A stretch of 64,000 nt of DNA from Pseudomonadota bacterium (lineage in GTDB: Bacteria > Myxococcota_A > Polyangia > Polyangiales > Polyangiaceae): NCBI GenBank assembly GCA_023423895.1, contig JAFAER010000150.1, positions 6,819 to 70,818 of the forward strand, given 5' to 3'. Each line of letters starts with the position of its first letter. Position 1 is the first letter of the stretch. Below, piece after piece: positions 25,957 to 33,069 of the stretch. The notes beneath the pieces are model-generated. The model was not told the origin of the DNA. It did no database searches and worked only from the letters and a program-made list of their open reading frames with translations. Made by a program: the position numbers and the translations under genes.

Positions 25957-27299
25957 GAGCCACCTGCTTCGTTCGTGGTGCCGGGCTTCGGCCCCGTGTA
26001 GTGCAGGATGGTGCCGCGATCGCCGACGACCCAGATGTCGTTCGCGCCGCTTCCCCACATGCCCCGGAGCGCTGGCCGCGGTCCGAGCGGGAGCTGCACG
26101 CTCGCGGGCGAAACGTTCTGTCCGTCGTAATGGAGGATCGTGCCCTCGTCTCCGGCGATCCACACGTCGTCGGGCCCGCTGCCCCAGACGGCGCGCAGGT
26201 GCTCGGTCGTCGGGGACTCGACCGCCAGCCATAGGTCCTGGCCCTTCTTCATGCGCACGATCGTTCCTCGCGCGCCGACGGCCCAGACGTCGTCGGCGGA
26301 GCTGCCCCAGACGGCTTCGAGATCCTGGATGGTCCGACTGTCGACGGTCGACCACGCGAGCTCGTCGCTCGCGATCGCGCACGCGGTGCACCCGTCGAAG
26401 CAGCCGCGATCGCAGGCTCCGGGAATGACCCGGAGAGCGGGATTCGGCAGCTCACCGAGATACGGTGTTCCGTGGAGCGTCATTCCACGATCGCCGACCA
26501 TCCACACGTCATCAGCAGCGCCGCCCCAGATCGCCCGGATCGTCCGTTCGTCGCCGGGCAACACGCGCCACAGCACGCCGCCGTCAGCCGACCTCGACTT
26601 TGCCGCGTGGTTGCTCGGCCCCGTGTACTGGAACGTGGGGGTCTCCACGGTGCGGACGCGGCTCGGCCCCGCGATCCGCACGTTGTTCAAGGAGGTCCCC
26701 CAGATCGCGAAGACCTGACGACTTGCAGGGTTTGCCGGTGCAGTGGAGTGCGTCGAGAACGGGGCGTTCTCCCAGGACGCCGTTCCTTCCGCGAAGCCGC
26801 TCGTGTGGAGGAGCAGCTCGGCGGTGCTGGCGATCCAGACGTCTCTCGGACCGCTGCCCCAGACGGCGTAGAACGTCTGCGGCTGGCCGGATGGAGTCAC
26901 GACCCATGCGGCTCCGTCGTGATGGACGATCGTTCCACCTCCACCAACGGCCCACACATCCGTTGCGCTCGAGCCCCAGACGGCCGTGAGCGCGAGGTGC
27001 GGGTCCGCCGGCGAGGGTGACAAGCACCACGAGACGGTCTCGCAGGGCACGACCTCGGTGGTGCAGCCGGGGTGGGAGGCATCACATCCGGCGTCCGGCG
27101 GATCGCTGTTTGCCGGTCCGCCATCGGTGTCCGGAACGGCGGAGGACGCGTCGTTCGCAGGCGGATCCGTGGCGGCGTTCGTCGCGCAGCTCACGATCAC
27201 CGTCACCAGCGCGCCGACCGCGCTCGCCGACACGAGCACCGTTCCGCGTGCCCAGAGCCGATGCACGGAATGATCGCCCCTCTGGCTGTTGGCCGGCAT
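25953..27299 (-). CDS. VWGS-repeat lipoprotein, predicted seven-bladed propeller (first paralogue)
   Basis: 448 residues from the ATG at 27299, whose A is also the last base of the preceding stop (TGATG). The signal peptide (GTVLVSASAVGALVTVIVSC) ends in a lipobox, followed by a Pro/Asp-rich linker and a Cys pair (CDASHPGC). Seven blade cores can be counted: AVWGSSATDVWAVGG, AVWGSGPRDVWIAS, AIWGTSLNNVRIAG, AIWGGAADDVWMVGD, AVWGSSADDVWAVGA, AVWGSGPDDVWIAGD, MWGSGANDIWVVGD. Seven is a common blade number for closed propellers. One insert holds CDRGCFDGCTAC. Exported, with unknown function, and translationally coupled on both sides. Confidence 0.85.
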   Translation of the reverse strand: MPANSQRGDHSVHRLWARGTVLVSASAVGALVTVIVSCATNAATDPPANDASSAVPDTDGGPANSDPPDAGCDASHPGCTTEVVPCETVSWCLSPSPADPHLALTAVWGSSATDVWAVGGGGTIVHHDGAAWVVTPSGQPQTFYAVWGSGPRDVWIASTAELLLHTSGFAEGTASWENAPFSTHSTAPANPASRQVFAIWGTSLNNVRIAGPSRVRTVETPTFQYTGPSNHAAKSRSADGGVLWRVLPGDERTIRAIWGGAADDVWMVGDRGMTLHGTPYLGELPNPALRVIPGACDRGCFDGCTACAIASDELAWSTVDSRTIQDLEAVWGSSADDVWAVGARGTIVRMKKGQDLWLAVESPTTEHLRAVWGSGPDDVWIAGDEGTILHYDGQNVSPASVQLPLGPRPALRGMWGSGANDIWVVGDRGTILHYTGPKPGTTNEAGGS

Positions 27300-28492
27300 C
27301 ACCTCGCCTCCACTCCGCCGTCGCACTCGACCATCAGGCACTTGCCGTCGATGCAAGGCTGTCCTGCGCGCTCGTCGCATGCAGCTCCGCACGCCCCGCA
27401 GTTCGCGGGATGGGTCCTCAGATCGATCTCGCAGCCGTCCATGGGGTCCTCGTTGCAGTCCCCGAAGCCGGGCACACACTCGGTCTTGCACACGCCGCCC
27501 TGGCACACGCCGAGCTCGTTCCGGTGCTTGCCGGCGCATTGGACCTCGCAAACCCCGCAGTTTTCAGGGTCGGTCGCGAGGTCGACGCAGAGATCGCCAC
27601 AACGAACGAGCCCGAGGTACGAACAGACGTCCCGGCAGCCCGGCTCACGCAGCGCATTCAGCGCGCACTCCTGCTGGGGGCCACACTTCACCCCGCACGC
27701 GCCGCAATGGTTCGGGTCGAGCAGCGACGCCTCGCAGCCGTTCGAGCTGCACTCGAGCTGGGGCACGTCTCCATCGCAGTCTCCGAACATCGACTTGCAC
27801 TTCAAACCGCCGCACGCGCCCTCGACGCAGCCATACCTCGTATTGGGCGGCATCTCCGTGCAGCCGTCGTCGGGGGCCGTGCACGCGTTCCCGCATGCCT
27901 TGCAGTTGTCGTCGTCCCACCGTGGATCGATGCATTCGCCGTTGCAGTCGAGCTTCCCGAGCGGACAGCCGCATGCCCCCTTTTCGCAGCGCGTGCCCGG
28001 CGTGCAAGCATGCCCGCACGCGCCGCAGTTCTCGGGATCCTTGAAGATGTCGACCTCACAGCCATCGTCCACGGTGTCGTTGCAGTCGCGGAACAGCGAA
28101 TTCGAGCCCGGGTCGAAGATGCATTCGAGCTCGCAGGCGCCATTCGAGCACCGTGAGCGCAGTCGAAGCCGCTCGAGCTCGATGCCACCACAGGAGAGCC
28201 CGCACGCTCCGCAGTTCTCGGAGTCGTTGCTCAGGTTCGTCGTGCAGAGGGCCGTGGGGGCATCGCCGCACGTCGCGTACGGCGGTGGGCAGACCGTTCC
28301 GATGCACGCGAGCACCCGCTCGGGCCCAGACGCGTCGCCGCCGCCGTCCGGCGACGTGAATCCGAGCTGGTCCTCGCAGAAGCCCGTGGCGCAGTCGGCG
28401 CCGATCGACATGTCGAAGCTGTTGGCGCACGCCGATGCCGCGACGACGAACATCACGGCGACAGCGGAGAGCCACTCGGCAGGACGTGTCAT
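27299..28492 (-). CDS. cysteine-rich lipoprotein with NCGACG repeats
   Basis: 397 residues. The signal peptide (MTRPAEWLSAVAVMFVVAASAC) ends in a lipobox. The mature protein is built from about six Cys-rich modules sharing the core (E/D/A)NCGACG, seen as ENCGACGLSC, ENCGACGHAC, DNCKACGNAC, NHCGACGVKC, ENCGVCEVQC and ANCGACGAAC, with linking stretches such as FGDCNEDPMDGCEID. Proteins of this kind abound in Polyangiales, where automatic annotation sometimes mislabels them as tryptophan synthase; they have no such domain. Most likely a disulfide-rich surface protein. Its stop shares a base with the next start (TGATG). Confidence 0.83.
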   Translation of the reverse strand: MTRPAEWLSAVAVMFVVAASACANSFDMSIGADCATGFCEDQLGFTSPDGGGDASGPERVLACIGTVCPPPYATCGDAPTALCTTNLSNDSENCGACGLSCGGIELERLRLRSRCSNGACELECIFDPGSNSLFRDCNDTVDDGCEVDIFKDPENCGACGHACTPGTRCEKGACGCPLGKLDCNGECIDPRWDDDNCKACGNACTAPDDGCTEMPPNTRYGCVEGACGGLKCKSMFGDCDGDVPQLECSSNGCEASLLDPNHCGACGVKCGPQQECALNALREPGCRDVCSYLGLVRCGDLCVDLATDPENCGVCEVQCAGKHRNELGVCQGGVCKTECVPGFGDCNEDPMDGCEIDLRTHPANCGACGAACDERAGQPCIDGKCLMVECDGGVEAR

Positions 28493-28531
28493 CGGGCGTC
28501 GCTCGGAGAGAATCGTTCCTGCGTGGACATG

Positions 28532-30409
28532 TCACTGCCCGAAGCTCGACGCTTCGACCGACCAGCTGCTCGCCTCGGCAGGTGCCGTCGCGCCCGAGCG
28601 CCTCACGCTCGTCGCCGCCGTCATGCCGACGGACGCCCAGTCGGCGGCGACGTTGCGTGCGCTCGGCGTCGTCGCGATGCTGCACGGCTGACCCCCACAG
28701 TTCGCCGGGAGCCACAGACCGAGCTCCTGGACGAAGGCCAGCGCAGGCTCGTACGCGGCCGGCGGCGCGGTCGTCCGATCGGAGAACGCCGCGGCTTCGA
28801 CGAAGACGTTCGCCGGGTTCCGGATCCCGACCACGACCGTCGTCGCGAACGGAAGTGTGTGGCTGGTCGCGACGTCCCAAGCGCCGTCGTAGTGCGTCGG
28901 GTGCGTCGCCGCCGGATGTTCGTTCTTGGCCGAGGTCTCGCTCGGTCCGGCCGCGCTGCCGAGATGAACGACGATCGTGTCGCCCGTCGCGGCGCAGAGA
29001 TCGGGGAGCGAGATCAGCTCGCCGCCGCTGCTTGCGCCGGTTGCGGTCGCGGGGTTCGTCCGGAGGTCGAAGCCCCGAACGTTGCCGCCCTGGACGACGT
29101 TCAGCTCGAGGAGGCCCGCCCTCGGGTTGACCTCGGTGAGCGCCAGCTTTGCGCTCTCGGGAGGACAGAACGGACGGTTCGCGGCCGCTCGTGTCTGTGG
29201 CGCAACGAAGAAGTCGGCAGAAGAATTGGTGTCGACCGTGCCGTTTCGTTGGATCGACTTCCCGGGAGCGAGGTACCCCGGATAGCCGCCGCACGGCGGG
29301 GCCGCGTCCCCGGACGAGTTGACGAGCTCGAGCAAGAGAGCGCAGTCCTCGCCGCTCTCGAGGGCCTCGGGCGTGAACGACCACTCGCCCTGTCCAAAGG
29401 CCGGCCCGATGCCGGCCAGCGAGCCGAGCACGGCGGGATCGTCGGCAGAGCGATTCGCGTAGGCCATGGCATCACGGACGATCACGTTGCCGGTCGGGTC
29501 GTAGCCGTCGTTGACGAGAACGACCGAAGCCTCCGCGGGGAGGTCGGCGCTCGCCACGTAGACGTCGAACGCCTCCGCGGACGCGCTGGCGGCCGTCGAC
29601 GAGGTCTTGTCCTTCGTCACGTCCTCTTGAGCGAACCCAGCGGGCCCGGGCAATCCGGTCAAATGCACGACGATGCGATCGCCGGCCTGCACGTCGAGCG
29701 CGCCGAAGGTGTAGACGTCCGCATTGCCTCCGGCCGTGCCGAAGCGGACCTCGAGCTCCGCAACGGAGCCTGCCTCGATGGCGACGAGCTCGATGAAATC
29801 GCCGCCCTCGGCGGCCGTGTTGGCGGGAGCGATCTCGGTGATGAGGAGCCTTGCTCGCGACTTCGTCGTCACGGGCGCGTCGTTCGAGACGGGGCCGAAC
29901 GTGCCCAGGTCATCGGTGGCCCGGAGCGCGAAGTGGTAGGTGGTCGACGGCGTGAGCTCGGACATCACGAGCGTCTGCGTCGCGCCCACCTTCGCCGCGA
30001 CGTATGCAGCGGGCGTTGCCGCGATGAACTCGGCCTCGGTCGTGATCGGCGACGTGGAGTATTTGACCTCGTAGGACGAGATCGCGCCGCCGGCATCCGC
30101 GAGCGGCGCCGGCGTGGTCCACGTGAGCGTCACCTTCGCGTGCGTGTCGGCCGTCGCCGTGAGGTCGTCGATGACGCCGGGCGCTCGAGCAGCCGCGTCC
30201 GCATCGGCCCCACCGTCCTTTGGGCCCGTGTCGGGCGCTCCGGAGTCGTCCGGGCCACCCTCGTGGGAGCCACCGTCGGCGGTCGACGCCTCGCCTGCGC
30301 CGCCGTCCGGCGCATCCACGCCGAGCGAGTCATCGTCACCGCACGCGAGCATCGCGGCGCTCAGGACGAGCGGCAGAGCAAACACGGAGCCGAGTCGAAG
30401 GAGGTTCAT
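28532..30409 (-). CDS. lipoprotein with fibronectin type III and lamin-tail domains
   Basis: 625 residues. The signal peptide (MNLLRLGSVFALPLVLSAAMLAC) ends in a lipobox. A 55-residue Asp/Gly/Ser linker leads to a fibronectin type III domain at about 78-165 (VTLTWTTPAPLADAGGAISS ... TPSTTYHFALRATDDLG). A lamin-tail-type domain follows (LLITEIAPANTAAEGGDFIE, then VVLVNDGYD), and a more diverged copy comes later (KLALTEVNPRAGLLELN). Such domains occur in secreted nucleases and surface adhesins; no catalytic residues are visible here, so adhesion or scaffolding is more likely. First of the five lipoprotein genes, 73 bp downstream of the sigma-factor partner gene. Confidence 0.82.
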   Translation of the reverse strand: MNLLRLGSVFALPLVLSAAMLACGDDDSLGVDAPDGGAGEASTADGGSHEGGPDDSGAPDTGPKDGGADADAAARAPGVIDDLTATADTHAKVTLTWTTPAPLADAGGAISSYEVKYSTSPITTEAEFIAATPAAYVAAKVGATQTLVMSELTPSTTYHFALRATDDLGTFGPVSNDAPVTTKSRARLLITEIAPANTAAEGGDFIELVAIEAGSVAELEVRFGTAGGNADVYTFGALDVQAGDRIVVHLTGLPGPAGFAQEDVTKDKTSSTAASASAEAFDVYVASADLPAEASVVLVNDGYDPTGNVIVRDAMAYANRSADDPAVLGSLAGIGPAFGQGEWSFTPEALESGEDCALLLELVNSSGDAAPPCGGYPGYLAPGKSIQRNGTVDTNSSADFFVAPQTRAAANRPFCPPESAKLALTEVNPRAGLLELNVVQGGNVRGFDLRTNPATATGASSGGELISLPDLCAATGDTIVVHLGSAAGPSETSAKNEHPAATHPTHYDGAWDVATSHTLPFATTVVVGIRNPANVFVEAAAFSDRTTAPPAAYEPALAFVQELGLWLPANCGGQPCSIATTPSARNVAADWASVGMTAATSVRRSGATAPAEASSWSVEASSFGQ

Positions 30410-30482
30410 CGCTGGGTACAGTCCGGTTCGAGAGAGGCTTCGTCGAAGAAAGTGATCCGCGGAGGACGATTCGCGCGCCCGT

Positions 30483-31244
30483 TCACGGGGTGCCGTCTTC
30501 TCCGGCCACGGATGACCCTTCGGCGTGAGGCCCGATGCACGACGACTCGATGCGTCGGGTGAGCGGGCTCGGCGCGCGCGTCTCGAGGAAGCGCTTCCCC
30601 TCGCGGGTTGCCTCGTCGCGTCGTCCGAGCTCGCAGAGGATGACGACCCTGCTCACCACGCGCTCGTCGGCGAGGACGCCGCGTGGGAATTCGCGCGCAT
30701 GCTGCTCGAAGAGCCCGAGCGCTCGCCGAAGATCCCCGGAGCTCCGAGCTTCGTTTGCGCTGGCCATCAAGCGCGTCTCCCGAACGAGCGCGTCATCGTC
30801 ATCGTCGTTCGGGCGACCGACCGGACGCGGCGCCGGGGCTGACGCGGCGACGGATGGCAGCTCGTCGACGCCGACCGTCGGCGCCTCCACGGGCGTCGAT
30901 GCGGGCTCGGCTGCGGAGCCGGGCGTGATCGACACGACCGACGTGGATGTCGACGTGGATGTCGACGTGGATGTCGACGTGGATGTGGACGTGACCGCCG
31001 GGCGCGTCGAGAGGGACCCGAAGCCGGCGACGGCTGCGATGCCCGCGATGCCGACGACGCCGACGACGGCGCCGAGCACGCGGGGTGAGGGCGCCCACGA
31101 CGTTGCGGTCGAAGCGCTCCCGAGCAAGACGGCGCGCCCGACGCGATCGCGCAGCTTGGCGCGCACGCGATCGCGGTCGGCGTCCGTCGAGGCGTACTCG
31201 TCGGCGAGCGGTGCGAGGAGCTCCTTCGCGATGTCGTCTTTCAT
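30483..31244 (-). CDS. single-pass membrane protein coupled to an ECF sigma factor (putative anti-sigma factor)
   Basis: 253 residues from the ATG at 31244, which overlaps the sigma factor stop as ATGA; a GTG four codons upstream is possible. A short charged cytoplasmic part (KDDIAKELLAPLADEY, 1-50) precedes one hydrophobic helix (about 56-76, VLGAVVGVVGIAGIAAVAGF). A (Ser-Thr)n run of about 17 residues is encoded by 12-bp repeats, then a Pro/Ala linker and a C-terminal TPR-like helical domain (ARSSGDLRRALGLFEQHAREF, ERVVSRVVILCELGRRDEA). Coupling to a sigma gene and the single helix fit an anti-sigma factor, but no zinc-binding HxxxCxxC motif is present, so the mechanism is unknown. Confidence 0.72.
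   Translation of the reverse strand: MKDDIAKELLAPLADEYASTDADRDRVRAKLRDRVGRAVLLGSASTATSWAPSPRVLGAVVGVVGIAGIAAVAGFGSLSTRPAVTSTSTSTSTSTSTSTSTSVVSITPGSAAEPASTPVEAPTVGVDELPSVAASAPAPRPVGRPNDDDDDALVRETRLMASANEARSSGDLRRALGLFEQHAREFPRGVLADERVVSRVVILCELGRRDEATREGKRFLETRAPSPLTRRIESSCIGPHAEGSSVAGEDGTP
30940..30993. repeat. 12-bp tandem repeat encoding a Ser-Thr run
   Basis: About four and a half copies of a 12-bp unit, on the + strand GTCGACGTGGAT, inside the putative anti-sigma gene. Read on the coding strand it gives alternating Ser and Thr just beyond the membrane helix. Each unit is four codons, so copy-number change would lengthen or shorten the linker without a frameshift. Confidence 0.85.
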
Positions 31245-31852
31245 TCCGTCCTCCACCGTTCGCGAGCTCGATGCCTGGCGAGACCTTCCTGGATCTGCTC
31301 GCGCGCCGTTCGCAGGCGCGACGCCACGGTGTTGATGTTCAGATCCAGAATCACCGCGATCTCCGCGAGCGACTTCTGCTCGATCCCGGCGAGGACGAGC
31401 ACGGCGCGCTTCTCCGTGTCGAGCCGATCCAGCAGGCGCTCGAGAAGCCGGATGGACTCCCCGGTCGCCGCGGACGACTCTGGCCCGAGGCCACTCGGAT
31501 CGGGCACCGCGTCGAGCTCGTCGCTCGCCTCCTCGTCTCGCGTGCGCCGCCTGCTCCGATGGTGGTGCATCACGGTGTGGACGGCGATGGAGTAGAGCCA
31601 GCCACGGATGTTTCCGGACTCGTATCGCGGCAGCAGGTTGTGGACCGCGATGAAGATCTCCTGGACGACGTCGTCCGCCTCATCCGGCTTCACGCCGAGA
31701 CGCCGAGCGGTTCGCCAGACGTAGTCGAACTGCTCGGTGTAGATGTGCTCGAAGGTCGGCACGGTGCCCGTCGCAGCAGGATGCTCCGCTTCCGCCATGC
31801 AGAGCGGAGCGGGTCCGGCTGAACGGGCGAGAAGGGGCATCTTCGGCTTCAT
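31241..31852 (-). CDS. ECF (sigma-70 family group 4) RNA polymerase sigma factor
   Basis: 203 residues from the ATG at 31852; an ATG 18 codons in (MAEAEHP) gives a more usual length of 185. Region 2 is clear: FEHIYTEQFDYVWRTARRLG, then ADDVVQEIFIAVHNLLP and IRGWLYSIAVHTVMHHHRS. Region 4 is the helix-turn-helix SLAEIAVILDLNINTVASRL followed by RTAREQIQEGL. There is no C-terminal extension. It should direct RNA polymerase to a small regulon, probably in response to an envelope signal. It is coupled by a 4-bp overlap to its membrane partner, and the exported-protein gene upstream ends 32 bp before its start. The surface lipoprotein genes downstream are the obvious candidate regulon. Confidence 0.93.
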   Translation of the reverse strand: MKPKMPLLARSAGPAPLCMAEAEHPAATGTVPTFEHIYTEQFDYVWRTARRLGVKPDEADDVVQEIFIAVHNLLPRYESGNIRGWLYSIAVHTVMHHHRSRRRTRDEEASDELDAVPDPSGLGPESSAATGESIRLLERLLDRLDTEKRAVLVLAGIEQKSLAEIAVILDLNINTVASRLRTAREQIQEGLARHRARERWRTE

Positions 31853-31884
31853 TCCGCGTTCGCGAGAGATTTGTCGGAAAAAGA

Positions 31885-32967
31885 TCAGAAAATGTCGGCG
31901 TACCCTCCGATCGTGAGATGAAGGGCGGGGGACCCTACCTCGTGAAGAGCCATTTCGTCGGTCGCCGTCGTCAGGACGATCCGCGGCACCGCAACGGCGA
32001 ACGCTGCGTCGGCTCGGACGAAGAGGGCGGTCGAACGGGAGAGGCGAGCCTCACCGAGGATCCCGGTCCGGACGGTCGGCCAGGTCCCTCGCGCGACCGA
32101 CGGTCGCCGGATCCCGAAGCCGGCGATGTCCAGCCTGCTGACGTCCAGCTCGGCGCAAGTGCCCAGGCGGAACCGTTCGCCGAGCGGCGTCCAGCACGCG
32201 AAGCCGCCGAACGTGAGGACCTCGAGCCGCGCTCCGCCCGGCCCTCTCGCGGCGAACGACTGGTCCCGCGGCAGCCAGAGCGAGCCGGCGACGCCGAGCC
32301 GCCAGCGACGGAGACGAAGATGCGCCGCGAGCTCGAGGCCGGACGCGGGGCGTGGCAACGTACCGAAGTCGAAGAGCGCGCCGGCTCCGAGACCGACCGC
32401 CGGCGTCTCGATGATCGGCGAGCGCCGTGGTGGCGGGCGCGTGGTCCGCTGACGCTTCGCGGGACCCGACGCGCGTTCCTCCCGCGTACGCTCTTCGAGC
32501 TCCGGCGTCGTCGTCTTCGGCGCGTCGTTCTCCTCGTTCGCAAGGCGTTCCTCGGAGAGACGCCTCTCACGTGCCGCATCGAGCGCGGTGGCGAGCATGA
32601 TCGCCGCCGCCTCGCCGAGCGCTGCACACGAGCGGGACGTCGCCGTGCGCGTGTCCTCGACGTCGCCCGATGCCACGCGGACGACGAGGGTGAGCCGCCC
32701 GCCGTGGTTTCGCGTGAGCTCCGCTCGGGCTTGGATGCGAGGAGAGTCGATCGCGTCGGCCGCGACGAGCTTGCGGACTCGTTCGAGCACACCGTCTCGA
32801 GACGGACATCCAGCCAAGTCGACACGCCAGTCGAGATCGATCGGAACGTGAGCCGGGCGCTGCGATTCCTCGGCGAGCGCTTCACGACGAGAGAACGCCA
32901 TCGCGAGGACAGTCGCGCACGCGAGCGCTCGAACTCTCGTCTTTCGTCGTCGCGGCGAGGGCTGCAC
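31885..32967 (-). CDS. exported protein of unknown function, probably outer-membrane
   Basis: 360 residues from a GTG at 32967, chosen because a signal peptide follows (RVRALACATVLAMAF ... EALA). The rest of this very long frame is antisense to the ATPase gene on the + strand. The first third of the mature protein is alpha/beta (IDLDWRVDLAGCPSRDGVLE). An Arg/Glu/Pro-rich linker follows, and the last ~170 residues show alternating strands ending in aromatic residues (LRLRRWRLGVAGSLWLPRD ... TIGGYADIF), suggestive of a beta-barrel whose final residue is Phe, as is usual for outer-membrane proteins. It begins the - strand block that continues with the sigma factor gene. Confidence 0.7.
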   Translation of the reverse strand: MQPSPRRRKTRVRALACATVLAMAFSRREALAEESQRPAHVPIDLDWRVDLAGCPSRDGVLERVRKLVAADAIDSPRIQARAELTRNHGGRLTLVVRVASGDVEDTRTATSRSCAALGEAAAIMLATALDAARERRLSEERLANEENDAPKTTTPELEERTREERASGPAKRQRTTRPPPRRSPIIETPAVGLGAGALFDFGTLPRPASGLELAAHLRLRRWRLGVAGSLWLPRDQSFAARGPGGARLEVLTFGGFACWTPLGERFRLGTCAELDVSRLDIAGFGIRRPSVARGTWPTVRTGILGEARLSRSTALFVRADAAFAVAVPRIVLTTATDEMALHEVGSPALHLTIGGYADIF

Positions 32968-33069
32968 CGGGGCGGCGAGTCTATCGGAACGCGCAAGCCC
33001 GCAGCGCGTCGGACTCCGCGCGCCCCATCGTTCCCGTTCGGTGGCGCGCGGGCGTGCTACCGTCCACTC

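Noticed and set aside
27299..28492. Tryptophan synthase-like annotation for the NCGACG protein
   Set aside because: The protein is a disulfide-rich lipoprotein with no TIM-barrel or catalytic motif; that label is a known type of mis-annotation for such repeats.
31918..33069. Long + strand open frame in front of the ATPase
   Set aside because: It is antisense to the exported-protein gene (31885-32967), Arg-rich and without domains. The ATPase homology starts only at 33070.
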